Source of the DNA: Methylocapsa sp. D3K7
Lineage (GTDB): Bacteria > Pseudomonadota > Alphaproteobacteria > Rhizobiales > Beijerinckiaceae
DNA length: 64,000 bases
Direction: 5' to 3'
NCBI RefSeq assembly: GCF_029855125.1
Contig: NZ_CP123229.1
Coordinates: forward strand, 1,054,001 to 1,118,000
In this document: in pieces, positions 47,166-57,183 of the stretch
How the letters are laid out: each line of letters starts with the position of its first letter
Numbering within the stretch: position 1 is the stretch's first letter
Translations under genes and position numbers: made by a program
Notes under the pieces: generated by a model
Told to the model about the DNA's origin: nothing
Databases searched by the model: none
Seen by the model: only the letters and a program-made list of their open reading frames with translations

Positions 47166-48146
47166 TTATGCGGCGTTCAATTGGTGTTGCAAGCGACGAT
47201 TTTGGATGGTGGCTCGTTTGATCCTTTCTCGTTGCAGCAGAATGGTTTGTCCTCGGCCGAAGTAGACGTCAGCCGGCGTGAGATTGTCCAGGCTCTCGTG
47301 ATAGCGGCGATGATTGTAGTGATCGACGAAGGTGTCGATCCTGGCTTCCAGGTCGCCGGGCAGATAATAGTTCTCAAGCAAGACGCGATTCTTGAGCGTC
47401 TGATGCCAGCGCTCGATTTTGCCCTGTGTTTGCGGGTGGCAGGGCGCGCCGCGCACGTGATCCATGTTGCGTTTGTCCAGCCATTCGGCCAGATTGGCCG
47501 AGATGTAGGAAGGGCCATTGTCCGAGAGCAATCGCGGACGATGGACGACCTTGGCGTGATCAAGCCCCGCGGCTTGCAACGCCAGGTCGAGTGTTTCCGT
47601 GACGTCCCCGACCTTCATCGTCGTACAGAGCTTCCAGGCGATGATGTAGCGCGAGAAGTCGTCCAATATCGTGCTGAGGTAGAACCAACCCCAACCAATC
47701 ACCTTGAGATAAGTGAAGTCGGTCTGCCAGAGCTGGTTGGGCGCCGTCGTCTTGTCCTTGAACTCATCGGCGGCCTTCATGACGATGTAGGCGGGACTGG
47801 CGATTAGGTCGTGCTCCTTCAGCAGGCGATAAACCGAAGCTTCCGAAACAAAATAGCTTTTTGTGTCGGTGAAGCGTGTCGCCAGTTCCCGTGGCGACAG
47901 CTCCGGCTCGTCCAGGGCCAGTTGCACGATCTGGCCCCGCACATTGTCAGGAATTCGGTTCCAGACGCGGTCGGGCCTGGGAGATCGGTCTTCCAGGGCC
48001 TCTGGCCCGCCAGTCTGGCAAAGGTCGCACCATCGATAAAAGGTGGCGCGAGAGACGCCGAGTTTCTCCAGCGTCCGGCGCGCCGGCAGATGGGATTGCT
48101 CGACCAGCCGGATGATCTCCAGTTTCTCGGAAGCCGGATATCTCAT
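47166..48146 (-). CDS. IS3-family transposase OrfB
   Basis: 326 residues. After an HTH region (LEKLGVSRATFYRWCDLCQT) comes the rve DDE integrase core: WQTDFTYLKVIGWGWFYLST with the first Asp, LLSDNGPSYISANLAEWLD with the second and HPQTQGKIERWHQTLKNRVL with the Glu. Intact. The start overlaps the orfA stop by ATGA; a -1 shift at the A-run near the orfA end would give the OrfAB fusion. Confidence 0.93.
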   Translation of the reverse strand: MRYPASEKLEIIRLVEQSHLPARRTLEKLGVSRATFYRWCDLCQTGGPEALEDRSPRPDRVWNRIPDNVRGQIVQLALDEPELSPRELATRFTDTKSYFVSEASVYRLLKEHDLIASPAYIVMKAADEFKDKTTAPNQLWQTDFTYLKVIGWGWFYLSTILDDFSRYIIAWKLCTTMKVGDVTETLDLALQAAGLDHAKVVHRPRLLSDNGPSYISANLAEWLDKRNMDHVRGAPCHPQTQGKIERWHQTLKNRVLLENYYLPGDLEARIDTFVDHYNHRRYHESLDNLTPADVYFGRGQTILLQRERIKRATIQNRRLQHQLNAA

Positions 48147-48517
48147 TCCTCGCTTTCCCCATCCGCGATCATGCTTTTTTTGAGCAGGCGCAATTCCAGC
48201 GCCTGCTCGGCGACGACCTCCTTCAGTGCCTGAGCTTCCCGGCGCAGGTCCTTGACCTCGCCGCTGGTCGCCGCACGCGCCGTGTCGCCCGCCAAGCGCC
48301 GCTTGCCAGCCTCCAGGAACTCCTTCGACCAGGTGTAATACAGGCTCTCGGCGATGCCCTCGCGCCGGCAGAGTTCCGCGATGCTATGCTCGCCGCGCAG
48401 GCCGTCCAGCACGATGCGGATCTTCTCCTCCGCCGAATATTGCTTGCGCGTTGCTCGGCGAATGTCCTTCACGATCCGCTCGGAGGACGACTTGGCAGTT
48501 CCGGATTTCTGGCTCAT
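48143..48517 (-). CDS. IS3-family OrfA
   Basis: 124 residues from ATG 48517 (MSQKSGTAKSSSER), preceded by GGAG; the frame extends to 48565 without a site. HTH_Tnp_1 domain: KQYSAEEKIRIVLDGLRG, ELCRREGIAESLYYTWSKEF, then a leucine-rich coiled coil. A7G near its end is the slippery site. Identical in the right copy. Confidence 0.92.
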   Translation of the reverse strand: MSQKSGTAKSSSERIVKDIRRATRKQYSAEEKIRIVLDGLRGEHSIAELCRREGIAESLYYTWSKEFLEAGKRRLAGDTARAATSGEVKDLRREAQALKEVVAEQALELRLLKKSMIADGESEE

Positions 48518-50370
48518 CTCCACTCCTCGATGGTTACGATGAGCCAGAAATCCTCCGTTATTCAACCCGCTAAATCTGTCTCACAGGTGCTGACGCCGGA
48601 CAATTCTCAACAAGTTTAAACTGCGGCACCGATGAGCCATTTAAAAATGCTTGAGTGACACCAGTCGTCCAAGACACTGGCTCAACGTCATAACCTAGCG
48701 AGCGCTTCAAGACAAAAACAGTTGTGGATCCATCCCCAATTCCGAGCAGTTGTCCCTTTTCCATATTGTCTTCTGGATCGATGTAAAGAAATGTACCAAA
48801 TTGACCCTGACATTGGAGATATAGACCCATCAGGCTTTGCAGAGAGTTAGCTCCAAGACCAGGATATGAACCATTAGAATCCAATCCTTCGACAGTCAGT
48901 TCGAACTCATAAATCGCCGTTGAATAATTTGGTGATCTGACTTCACGGCCCGAAGCATGGCTTGCGATCCTGGTCGAGAATGATGGTCTCTTGTGAATCG
49001 ACCAGCTCAACCCTGGAAGAGACGGAAAGATAAACGGCATGGGTACTCCAAAACTCGGATCTGGTGCCAGTGGGGCGATAAATGGCCCCTTGCCGTTAAG
49101 CCAATTGCCCGCCTGCCAATTGCCGGCATCACCCCAGACATTCCCAAGATTCGGGAACACTGGGAATGGTCGCGCATCCCAGTTCCATACCGAACAAAAC
49201 GAAGGCTCAATCATCTTGACGCCGCCGGTAGACATCGCATTATGACCATCTACGAACCAATATTCGTAGATAGCATTCAATGCCAACAGCGAGAGGGTCT
49301 GATCAGTTTTTGCAAGAAATCCCGTTCCGACTTCTGCAGGATTCCATATTGACCAATAGGCGGTTGCGCTTTCTGTCGATTGCGCGTCAAAAAAAACATT
49401 CGGCTGATTTGTGCTTTTGTCGTTCGAAGGGAAACCATATTCTGCAAAGACAATTGACTTTGATTGCGGAACCCACTTCGTCGAAGGACCCTGCGGAACG
49501 TCACCAAATCCGGTATCATAAAGCGCTTGATGCGGATGGTTCCACCACCATCGAAGCTGCTTATTGCCAAGAATCTCTTGATGCGGAAAATACTGGTTCC
49601 GTGATTGTGTCAGACGGTCTCCCTCTGGAAGTGAGACCTGCATATCAGTTCCGGCTGGATCAAGTCCACGCCCACGATTGTTCGAGTCAAAATAGAACCA
49701 ATTGAATTTCTCACCACCTTCAATGTTTGCCTTAAGATATGCCTTATTGTAAATTGATGGTGTTCCAGTGAGTCCAAGGCCATTCATCTTGTCGGGTCCG
49801 GGTGGCCATGACAATGGTGCCGGAGTACACCAATTCAAAGCATCAAGGCCGCCCGTGCCTGTTGTCCAATCTGAGAGAGGTAGGTAGTTATCAAAACACA
49901 CAAAGTCGATATTGTTGTGCGCCCAGAGTTGGTCTAGGTGTGGCCATTGGCCTTTCGTTTCGGTTGCCGGTAATGATCCAGGATGTTGCCAGCCCATCCA
50001 ATCGGACCAATCCGCAGCATAACTGATGAGATTGTGAAGCCCTCTTGTGTCTTTTGTAAAGCCTGCGGCATCAAAAATGCTCCGCACATCATCCGAGATT
50101 TCAATCAATCCCTGGACGAATGGATAGTCCCAGATTGCGTTGCCACTTCCATCGACTGTTCCAGCAAAGGTCCAACCAGGACCGCGTATAGTTTCAAGAC
50201 CACGTGCCTCGGAACCAATAAAAAAAAGGTCAACCCCGCCAGCAACTACGCAAAGATTCGCATAGTGAAGAATCATCCGGCGATAGGTGTAGTCGGTCAA
50301 AGAACCAGAATAGGAGACAGTCTTATTTATTGGATCACTTATAAAGTCCGTTGTAGATGCCGAGCCTAAG

Positions 50371-51304
50371 AGTCGGTCCGGAAAGTTCATCAATTCAGAC
50401 AAAGCTTTCTGAGCGTGAGACGAATTGAGGCGAGACGGAGAAAAGCGAGTGCGTTTCGGGTGAGATTTTCGAAGTCTTTGGCCAAGCGGCGGCAACGATT
50501 AAGCCAAGCGAAGGTGCGTTCGACAACCCAACGTCGCGGCAGAAGCTCAAACCCTTTGGCCTGATCGGAGCGTTTGACGATTTCGATTTGTATATGCGGC
50601 AGGATTTTGGCCGACGCCTTTTGAAAGACCGGGCCCTGATATCCGCCATCAGCAAAGAGCTTTTGTAAAAACGGATACAAGCCGAACAAGGTCGACAGAA
50701 CAAGCACGCCACCATCCCGATCTTGAATGTCGGCGGGATGCACCACTGCATGCAGCAGCAGGCCTAGCGTATCGACGAGGATATGGCGCTTCTTGCCTTT
50801 GATCTTCTTGCCAGCATCATAGCCGCTCGGATCGATGCGGCGCCCCCTTTTTCCGCGCTCTTTACGCTCTGGCTGTCGATGACGCAGGCCGTCGGGCTCG
50901 CTTCACGATCCATGGCTTCGCGACACTTCACGTAGAGCGCGTGATGAATGCGATCCAGCGTGCCGTCCCAGTTCCAAAGGTCGAAATAACCAAACAGCGT
51001 GCTCTTGGGCGGCAGATCTTTGGGAACGTAACGCCACTGGCATCCCGTGCTCAGCACATACATGAGACCGTTCACGATTTCCCGCGGCTCAACAGAGCGC
51101 TTGCGTCCGCCACGTTTGGCCGGTGGAATAATCGGCTCGATGTGCGACCACTCATCGTCCGTCAGATCGCTCGGATAGCGCAGTTTGTCACGATTGTATT
51201 TCGGGCGGTTTTCGGACGTCCACATTGGCGGCCTCTCATCGAATCAGGCAGCCGCCAATGAATCACAAATGATTCATCCGATTCAACTACTTCCCGGACG
51301 GACA
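50371..51304 (-). mobile_element. IS5-type insertion sequence within the tail gene
   Basis: 934 bp, flanked by CTAAG at 50366-50370 and 51305-51309 as target duplication. The terminal repeats AGTCGGTCCGGAAAGT and, inverted, TGTCCGTCCGGGAAGT match at 12 of 16 positions. Carries two overlapping frames on the minus strand. Confidence 0.88.
50390..51225 (-). CDS. IS5-family transposase, two-frame
   Basis: The first frame (51225-50764) begins MWTSENRPKYNRDKLRYPSD and holds DDEWSHIEPIIPPAKRGGRK and the first catalytic Asp in ACVIDSQSVKSAEK. The second, in the -1 frame, reads RRIDPSGYDAGKKIKGKKRH, the Asp in LFADGGYQGPVF and RWVVERTFAWLNRCRRLAKD, ending at 50390. The shift falls at A5G5 (around 50842-50851), consistent with programmed -1 frameshifting in several IS5 subgroups. 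Confidence 0.85.
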
Positions 51305-51887
51305 CTAAGAATGTTGCGACCGCGCTAGCGGCGTTGCTTGATACGTCCGGCGAGTAGCTAATCCGCCCGCGCCATGGTTTTCCCGGCACATCTAAAAGAA
51401 TAAAGGGATAGAACACAACGCGGAAGCCACGCGACTTCAGGTCAATAATGCATTCAACAATTGACTGATCGGATGGCGTCCCGCCGTAGGTAAATAAACC
51501 ATTCTCATTGGACGAGATTGGGATAAGTCCGCTAGACTCCTGTGTGAGCGAGGAGCATCTCCAACTATCATGGTCCCAGGAGTTCCCATTCCATTTTCGA
51601 AACGAGCCTCCAATATATGTTGTGGACGGATAAACTTTACAGGTCGAGGCATCAATCGAGTTCGCAAACCATGAACATAACACAGCGACCGTTTGGCAGC
51701 CCGGAATTTGAACTTGCAGCTGGTCAATCGCTAAGGAATAATCCGTCCTGACTGGAGTACTCCCCATATAATTGTTGATTGGTACCAGCCCTGCTTCAGT
51801 AACACGCTGTCCTTGCCGAACAGTTGTGGCGTATGTAAACTCGCCGGTCGCAGGAAGCAAATTCACGCCATTCACAAACCCCATGTG

Positions 51888-53147
51888 TTAGCTTGCCGCT
51901 CCGAGCTTTGAAAGGCCGATATGTGACCCGGTACGGACACCTTCATTGATCGTGCGCATGATGGTTCGGCCATGATTCTTAAAAAATTGCCTTACGCTCT
52001 GTGAATCCATGGCGGAAACATTGAAATTCACCGCGTGGTGTACATGTACTGTACCAGCAACTCCACTGTTCGACTCCATAATGGCACGAAAGCTTGCAGC
52101 GGGACCCGCGGGCATAATCATTTCTCCCTGATGCACTTGAGCAATCATGTCAGTCGGTAAGCTCCAGGCACCACTGGCAAATGAGGGGAGACCGGATCCG
52201 ACGCTCAGTACCGCCGCTTCGGCACCAGCAGCTGGACCCGCCGCGGCAGGTCCCATGACGGGAGAAAGAAAGCCGAACACACCCGCAAAAGTCTCGCTCG
52301 CCGATGCCACGATGCTTTTTAACACCGCGCCCGCAGTGCTCGCCATAGAAGCAGTTGAGGCGGTGGATTCCAACCCCGTTCTTGCCGCCGTTCCAGCAGC
52401 AACTGCCGCTGTTTTGGTAGCTTCACTTGCTTGTGTGGCAGCGGATTGCGTAGCGACGCCAGCCAGCCAATCAGCGACAATCCTTGCCTTAGCTTGGACA
52501 AACGACTGAATAATTTGTAACAGAATGATGCGTGCGGTGTCCCGAAGCTTCAGATGGCCTGTCATCATACTCATGACAGAGGAAGACACGGTTGTACTGA
52601 TTTGCTCGAAGCTGCGCCTATAATCACTGTAAATTTGCTGAGTGACGTTACGCTCTATTTCGCTCCTCCTTAGCGCGGACTCACTAGTAACCTCTTCAAT
52701 CCGCCGCTGGGCGGAAGCATAGGCAATAGTACCTTGTTGATAGGTCGACTGCTGAAATAAGAGATGCTGACGCTCAATGCTTTCACGTTGGCTCTCAAGC
52801 TGGAGTAGGCTGGATAGCTCCTCTTGACGGGATATCTGCGCCGTCTGCGCTTGCTCCTTAACGAGGGAGGTTTGCTCCTTAAGTCCATTTGATGCGATAT
52901 CATATCGCGCTTGTTCATTTTGACGCGCGATTGCAAGTTCGTTTTCGCTGGATGTCTGTGCCGTTGCTATTTTTCGTGCCGCATCACTTGCATAAGCTTG
53001 TGATAGTGAAGCGAATGTGGCGCTGATCTGAGCGGCGCCGGTGCGTAAGGCATTTGTCGTGGCTTCGACAGCGATTGTTGCTTGCTGCATTCCTCTCTGT
53101 AAGTCGGAAACGTTCGCCGTAAATGCGATAGAGACATCGTCCGTCAT
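51888..53147 (-). CDS. phage tape measure / tail length protein
   Basis: 419 residues. A long coiled-coil N-terminal half (residues 20-190, rich in Gln, Glu and Ala) is followed by Ala/Thr-rich hydrophobic segments (about 225-310) and a C-terminal PALSVGSGLPSFASGAWSLP-like region here reading SVGSGLPSFASGAWSLPTDM then IAQVHQGEMIMPAGPAASFR, a motif typical of small siphophage tape measure proteins. Its short length suggests a short tail or a partial tape measure. It lies directly upstream of the TIM-barrel gene. Confidence 0.75.
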   Translation of the reverse strand: MTDDVSIAFTANVSDLQRGMQQATIAVEATTNALRTGAAQISATFASLSQAYASDAARKIATAQTSSENELAIARQNEQARYDIASNGLKEQTSLVKEQAQTAQISRQEELSSLLQLESQRESIERQHLLFQQSTYQQGTIAYASAQRRIEEVTSESALRRSEIERNVTQQIYSDYRRSFEQISTTVSSSVMSMMTGHLKLRDTARIILLQIIQSFVQAKARIVADWLAGVATQSAATQASEATKTAAVAAGTAARTGLESTASTASMASTAGAVLKSIVASASETFAGVFGFLSPVMGPAAAGPAAGAEAAVLSVGSGLPSFASGAWSLPTDMIAQVHQGEMIMPAGPAASFRAIMESNSGVAGTVHVHHAVNFNVSAMDSQSVRQFFKNHGRTIMRTINEGVRTGSHIGLSKLGAAS

Positions 53148-53276
53148 ATTGGTGCTTCCAATTATAATATTGACTGAAGCATTGATTCATTGATTTGTCC
53201 CGAACCAACCCTACGTTTGCCATCCAATTTCATCCGAACCTGTTCGGCCATCTGAACTCAACGTACCCCCATAACG

Positions 53277-53543
53277 TCATCCGTTTTCAACTGCTCGCAC
53301 CAGGCCGTCAGGGAATCGAGCTATGAGTGTACCTATACCACTTGGATCATCGGTATTTTTATTGCTCTGAGACTCGGATTTTGGCTGTATTCGATAAACG
53401 CATTTCAAGATCTCATGCGTCGGCGGGGAGTTTTTCCAGTATGCGAAAAGACAACTCACATCATGTATAGTCATTTCATCTATTTCGTTCGGAGTGTATC
53501 CACAACTAGCCATAAGTCTTGCGTAAATGAAGTCGAAATCCAC
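53277..53543 (-). CDS. tail assembly chaperone-like protein, second part
   Basis: 88 residues from GTG 53543. ARLMASCGYTPNEIDEMTIH and DVSCLFAYWKNSPPTHEIL match the small chaperone-type protein encoded just before the tape measure gene in GTA-like tails. Such proteins are often made by frameshift from the preceding gene; a 17-base gap with a stop separates them here. Confidence 0.6.
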   Translation of the reverse strand: MDFDFIYARLMASCGYTPNEIDEMTIHDVSCLFAYWKNSPPTHEILKCVYRIQPKSESQSNKNTDDPSGIGTLIARFPDGLVRAVENG

Positions 53544-53560
53544 GCGGGCGGATCTATTGC

Positions 53561-53902
53561 CTAGAGATCGCCCGCATGGGCTTCCCCCAGGTTGGCGTCT
53601 CTTTTTACCGACGCCTCAATAAACCCACCAAGGTGTAGAACAGTAGCCATGGCAGCTCCAATTTCTGGCGCGGTTGCCTCGATGTCACCTAGCGAGGTGG
53701 CGGCATCTTCATGATCCCGTCTTAGCGCGATAGCGACGATAGCCATGGCTGCTGCGACATTGCCCTTCGCCTCGGTGGCGCCCGACATGAGCAAAGGCTC
53801 TATCTCTTGAACTTGTCGAAGCGTCAAGGGACGCACTAGCCAATGGCGGTCACCGAGATGAATCAATTCAGGCGTAGGCCGCACGTTAGGACGCCTCCGC
53901 AA
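53561..53902 (-). CDS. tail assembly chaperone-like protein, first part
   Basis: 113 residues. LGDRHWLVRPLTLRQVQEIE and the Ala-rich helices after it are typical of the first of the two small genes between tail tube and tape measure. It overlaps the tail tube 3' end by 17 bases. Confidence 0.6.
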   Translation of the reverse strand: MRRRPNVRPTPELIHLGDRHWLVRPLTLRQVQEIEPLLMSGATEAKGNVAAAMAIVAIALRRDHEDAATSLGDIEATAPEIGAAMATVLHLGGFIEASVKRDANLGEAHAGDL

Positions 53903-54623
53903 ACGACCAAGTCATCACGTTACCTGCAGGATCAGCAAAGCACGAAAAATCAAATTCCGGCATGACAAAGTCTTCAAGCTTAGTGTGAAAGCTCAATTTG
54001 TTCGATGTGCAATTATTGAGCTTTAACGAAATTGCTTGGCCTTGAAATGTTGAGTAAAAGACTGCCTGAAAAGTTGGCGTCGTTCCGAGGAGTTGGTTGG
54101 TGACGGTAAATTTTTCACCACTACCGCTTATTGTGTATGTGTAGCTCGCCAAAATGGCTTTCCCAGAGTCTGTTGAATTGAGCGTGTAGACTCCAGAAGC
54201 GACGGAGTACTGGCCGAATGACGGCGTCGCAGAGACCTTCGTTAGAGGTAGGCCGGTCGCCGCATAGAGCAAACCTTCATCATCAACGAAGGAAGCGGCG
54301 TTGACAACCGTGTAAGTAAATGGCGCCGCAGATGACACAGTCCCGACTTCAGCGAAAGACGTCGCAAGTTGACCTGCCGATGGTGTAACGCCGTAAAAGA
54401 GATTGGCAAATGCTATTCCGGAAATGCGCGCAACCTTGGCCTTTCCTGTTGTTTTGATCGAACCACGGGCTATCGCAACTGGACGTTGGAATTGGCCGCT
54501 AAGTTCTTTGATCGTCGCTGCTTCCTCAATCGTTACCTCCTGCACAAGACCAAAATTTATCGGTGTTGCATTTGCTGTATCCGTGCGCGTTCCGAGCAAT
54601 ACGCCCGAGCCGAAACTATACAT
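53886..54623 (-). CDS. phage tail tube protein
   Basis: 245 residues from ATG 54623, which has AGAGG at 6 bases; the frame extends to 54656 without support. It begins MYSFGSGVLLGTRTDTANAT, and the body is beta-rich (VARISGIAFANLFYGVTPSA, FTVTNQLLGTTPTFQAVFYS), the usual pattern of siphophage tube subunits that stack into the tail. Position between completion protein and chaperones fits. Confidence 0.75.
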   Translation of the reverse strand: MYSFGSGVLLGTRTDTANATPINFGLVQEVTIEEAATIKELSGQFQRPVAIARGSIKTTGKAKVARISGIAFANLFYGVTPSAGQLATSFAEVGTVSSAAPFTYTVVNAASFVDDEGLLYAATGLPLTKVSATPSFGQYSVASGVYTLNSTDSGKAILASYTYTISGSGEKFTVTNQLLGTTPTFQAVFYSTFQGQAISLKLNNCTSNKLSFHTKLEDFVMPEFDFSCFADPAGNVMTWSFAEAS

Positions 54624-54770
54624 GTCTGACCTCTTTCCTTCGACCTTCTCTGACAACCCACGACAAATTACTTGGACAATTCAAATTGTATCCTTCGACG
54701 GTGATTGTCACGCATCGTCACATGGAATGCCCGTTTCGTTTGGATATTACTATCCATTGTCCGTATATCG

Positions 54771-54980
54771 TTACCGCACGATAAGACTGCCTGGGACAAA
54801 CACCACTCCCGGGGCAAGGAATCCCCGAGTGGACGATATACCAGTATCAAGTAAGTCTTGATTGCTGGATGCTTTGGTGCCGTCGCCACAGCGGAGACCA
54901 CGAATTTCATACCCAAATATCAATCCACGAACACCTATGCGCGGCGTATACTTTGTAGGCAAAATACTATGACTGATCAT
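54771..54980 (-). CDS. possible small phage protein
   Basis: 69 residues with weak initiation signals, in the 537-bp gap between tail tube and tail completion genes. It ends TRGFLAPGVVFVPGSLIVR. I do not recognise it. The gap is longer than others in the module and may hold a decayed gene; 54981-55160 shows nothing. Confidence 0.25.
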   Translation of the reverse strand: MISHSILPTKYTPRIGVRGLIFGYEIRGLRCGDGTKASSNQDLLDTGISSTRGFLAPGVVFVPGSLIVR

Positions 54981-55160
54981 CTTTAACTTTCTGCTTGATC
55001 AAGGATGATATTGTTCGTCGGCATGCCTGTTGTCGCTTTGGTCGAAGGCGCCATTAGGTGTGCCAAACAAAGTTGGATCTTGTGGAATCCCAGAGAACCG
55101 CTGATTGCTTTTAATACAGACAGTGATGCCGCATGAATTCAGACACGCAGCATAAACACT

Positions 55161-55607
55161 TTATGGCAATATAAGTTTGATCGGCACTATCAAGAGAGCA
55201 TCGCCGTCTAAATCGCCTGGATCCTTCAAGGGCTTTCCATCGATGCGGCATTGATAAGCAGACCCCCTCAGCGAATTTCTGCCGAGGGCAATATCACTCC
55301 CCGTTGGAGCAAAGGCCGCGTCAAAAATATCCATCATCTCGTTGATCAACGTGGCGCCGGAGACGCCGGGATCCTTGGCGTTGAGATAAACAAAAATCCT
55401 AACTTCGATGACGCGTTTGGGAAATCCCTTTTCGTTCCAAGAGTATGATTCTTGACCGCCCTCAAATAGAAAACAAGCGGGACGGTTTGCCGCTGGTACG
55501 TCACTCCAAAGCTTAAGTCGTCTTATCGGACCAAGCTTCCAATCGTAGGCATTGGCGACGATATCCATAATCACTTCTATGGCGCTTTCTCTCGACGCTA
55601 TCGCCAC
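55161..55607 (-). CDS. tail completion / terminator-like phage protein
   Basis: 148 residues. EVIMDIVANAYDWKLGPIRR, then YSWNEKGFPKRVIEVRIFVY and INEMMDIFDAAFAP are like the proteins that cap the head-proximal tail in siphophage modules. Assignment rests on size, fold pattern and position between gp10-like and tail tube genes. Confidence 0.55.
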   Translation of the reverse strand: MAIASRESAIEVIMDIVANAYDWKLGPIRRLKLWSDVPAANRPACFLFEGGQESYSWNEKGFPKRVIEVRIFVYLNAKDPGVSGATLINEMMDIFDAAFAPTGSDIALGRNSLRGSAYQCRIDGKPLKDPGDLDGDALLIVPIKLILP

Positions 55608-55681
55608 TCAACTCTCCAGATTTAGGCTACTTCCCCAAGCTTCCGCTTGATCGGAATCAATATTGGGACAATACCGCTCAC

Positions 55682-56128
55682 TCACCCTTGAGCTAATGCC
55701 TCAAGAACAGATTGTTTAAATCCAGATTCTATTTCGGCGCGCATTTCAGTAAGCGAGCTTTGTAGATAGGAGCGCGCGGGAATGACTGACCCTGGATGAT
55801 GGACGCTTTTTGCAAAAGACTGGTTTCCACCTACGTTAAACGCCAATGCCTTAGCGCTTGTCGCAATGATATCGTGAGCCGCAGTTTTTCCTCCAAACTC
55901 TTGAATTGCAGCGTATGCTAGGCCAGTGCTAGAGATAGAGACGGACAAGTCCGCACCGTCGCTTTCGATCGAAGATACGATCGAAGCTGCAAGGGAACCC
56001 GAATGAGAATTTAAGACATCGCCAGCGAGCTTTTGCCTAATTCTCGCTTCTAAAACGTCACGTAGAAACTGTGCTTGTTCAAATATTCTAACTTGCAATA
56101 CCTGTGCATCGAATTCGACGTCTGTCAT
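55682..56128 (-). CDS. HK97 gp10-like phage protein
   Basis: 148 residues. AYAAIQEFGGKTAAHDIIAT and IPARSYLQSSLTEMRAEIES are the GG and PARxxL motifs of gp10-like head-tail joining proteins. ATGA overlap with the connector gene. Confidence 0.75.
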   Translation of the reverse strand: MTDVEFDAQVLQVRIFEQAQFLRDVLEARIRQKLAGDVLNSHSGSLAASIVSSIESDGADLSVSISSTGLAYAAIQEFGGKTAAHDIIATSAKALAFNVGGNQSFAKSVHHPGSVIPARSYLQSSLTEMRAEIESGFKQSVLEALAQG

Positions 56129-56952
56129 GGCATGACCACACGGCGATATGGTAGCAAAGCCGTTTCGACATAGTCGGGAATGTCCTTGACAATGAACGCC
56201 ATCGTTTCTTGGCCACCAAGTGACTTTGATTGTTGGCCTATCCGCGAACGGTACGTATAGCGGTCAGCTACCCACTCCATGCAGCACGATGCAAGATCGG
56301 AAGGCACGTAACCATAATTGATAAGCACCAAGGAGCCCGCATCCGCTTGGGCAAAAGTATACTCGCCGTTCCCAACGGTATATTGGCCAGCCGCAGGATT
56401 TCCGGTGACCAGAACCAATGAAAGGCCGTTCGAGTATGCGACGCCGGCGTCGCTGGTCCAATCACCATAAGGTGCTTGCGCTGAAATGCTATAGGGAGAC
56501 GTCGTTGGAATAACTGCCTTTTCTCTCGAAGCCTGGTATCCTGCGGTATACGAAATCGCGACGTTTTGTACACCACAATAAAAACGAGCCCCCCGCAGCG
56601 ACAACCGCTGCATAGAGCCGGGTGGGGCCGAGTCAGAGGGGTCAAGAACGTAGCCCGCTTGTATGGTTTTGCCGCCAACAAGCAGAGGCGAGGGAGATAT
56701 TGCAACGCCGTCAATGGTAACGGAGGAAACACTAATCACGGGCCATTGACGGAGCATAATTGAAGTCTCATTACCCCCGTCGCGGATCTCGTTGTAAGTT
56801 AGCGGCAAAATTGTAGGACGATCTATAACGTGAAGAATTGCTTGACTGATCTGCGCAATTAGTCGCGCGAGGAGAATGTCATCATCGGTTCCGGCGACAT
56901 CAAGCCATCGCTTGATGTCAGCGAGGCCGATGAGATCGAATGAACCCGCCAT
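56125..56952 (-). CDS. head-tail connector protein
   Basis: 275 residues. The N-terminal helical part (LADIKRWLDVAGTDDDILLA, LIAQISQAILHVIDRPTIL) and C-terminal CCMEWVADRYTYRSRIGQQS are those of gp6-type connectors; the middle carries an extra beta domain with repeats like QYTVGNGEYTFAQADAGSLV. A similar inserted segment (YSVASGVYTLNSTDSGKAIL) occurs in the tail tube protein. Confidence 0.7.
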   Translation of the reverse strand: MAGSFDLIGLADIKRWLDVAGTDDDILLARLIAQISQAILHVIDRPTILPLTYNEIRDGGNETSIMLRQWPVISVSSVTIDGVAISPSPLLVGGKTIQAGYVLDPSDSAPPGSMQRLSLRGARFYCGVQNVAISYTAGYQASREKAVIPTTSPYSISAQAPYGDWTSDAGVAYSNGLSLVLVTGNPAAGQYTVGNGEYTFAQADAGSLVLINYGYVPSDLASCCMEWVADRYTYRSRIGQQSKSLGGQETMAFIVKDIPDYVETALLPYRRVVMP

Positions 56953-57183
56953 AGTGTCTAATCCTGACGTATTATTGAGCCTTTTGTCTTATAGAATTGG
57001 CTTCGGTCTTCTCAGAGATCAAGCCTTCAGCCGTCGTGTTGCTAGCACTTCTTTACTCGAACCTAATTACGCCGCAGTGCAGAGATCCAGCGGGGGCTAT
57101 CCATTGGCTGAGAGTTAGGAATTTCTTGCATCCACCGTAAGAATGCTAACGGATTGCGAATACCAAGAAAACATGAATTCAAT

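Larger units (their letters stand above)
47092..48602 (-). mobile_element. IS3-family element, left copy
   Basis: 1511 bp. The ends are related inverted repeats: TGTCCGTCGTCAG...TGAGACAGAT at 47092-47120 and, read inward from 48602, TGTCCGGCGTCAG...TGAGACAGAT. It carries orfA and orfB on the minus strand. The shared sequence continues identically in the right copy starting at 62795, which fixes the inner boundary. No target duplication is found at this copy. Confidence 0.9.
48603..51884 (-). pseudogene. phage tail protein with GTA-type TIM barrel and DUF2460, interrupted
   Basis: Gene of the megatron/TIM-barrel group. The N terminus is at 51884 (MGFVNGVNLLPATGEFTYAT), three bases after the tape measure stop. 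The barrel reads ECIIDLKSRGFRVVFYPFIL up to AVATFL near 51310, is broken by an IS5-type element, and resumes at 50370 with GSASTTDFISDPINK, YRRMILHYANLCVVAGGVDL and WNWDARPFPVFPNLGNVWGD. Then LPGLSWSIHKRPSFSTRI to KGQLLGIGDGSTTVFVLKRS is a DUF2460 tail domain. The 3' end is lost at the IS3 element (48602), where the last 10 codons are IS sequence. Removing the IS5 and one CTAAG restores the frame. TIM barrels of this class are thought to hydrolyse cell-surface glycan at the tail tip. AT-richer than the division cluster by eye. Confidence 0.85.
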
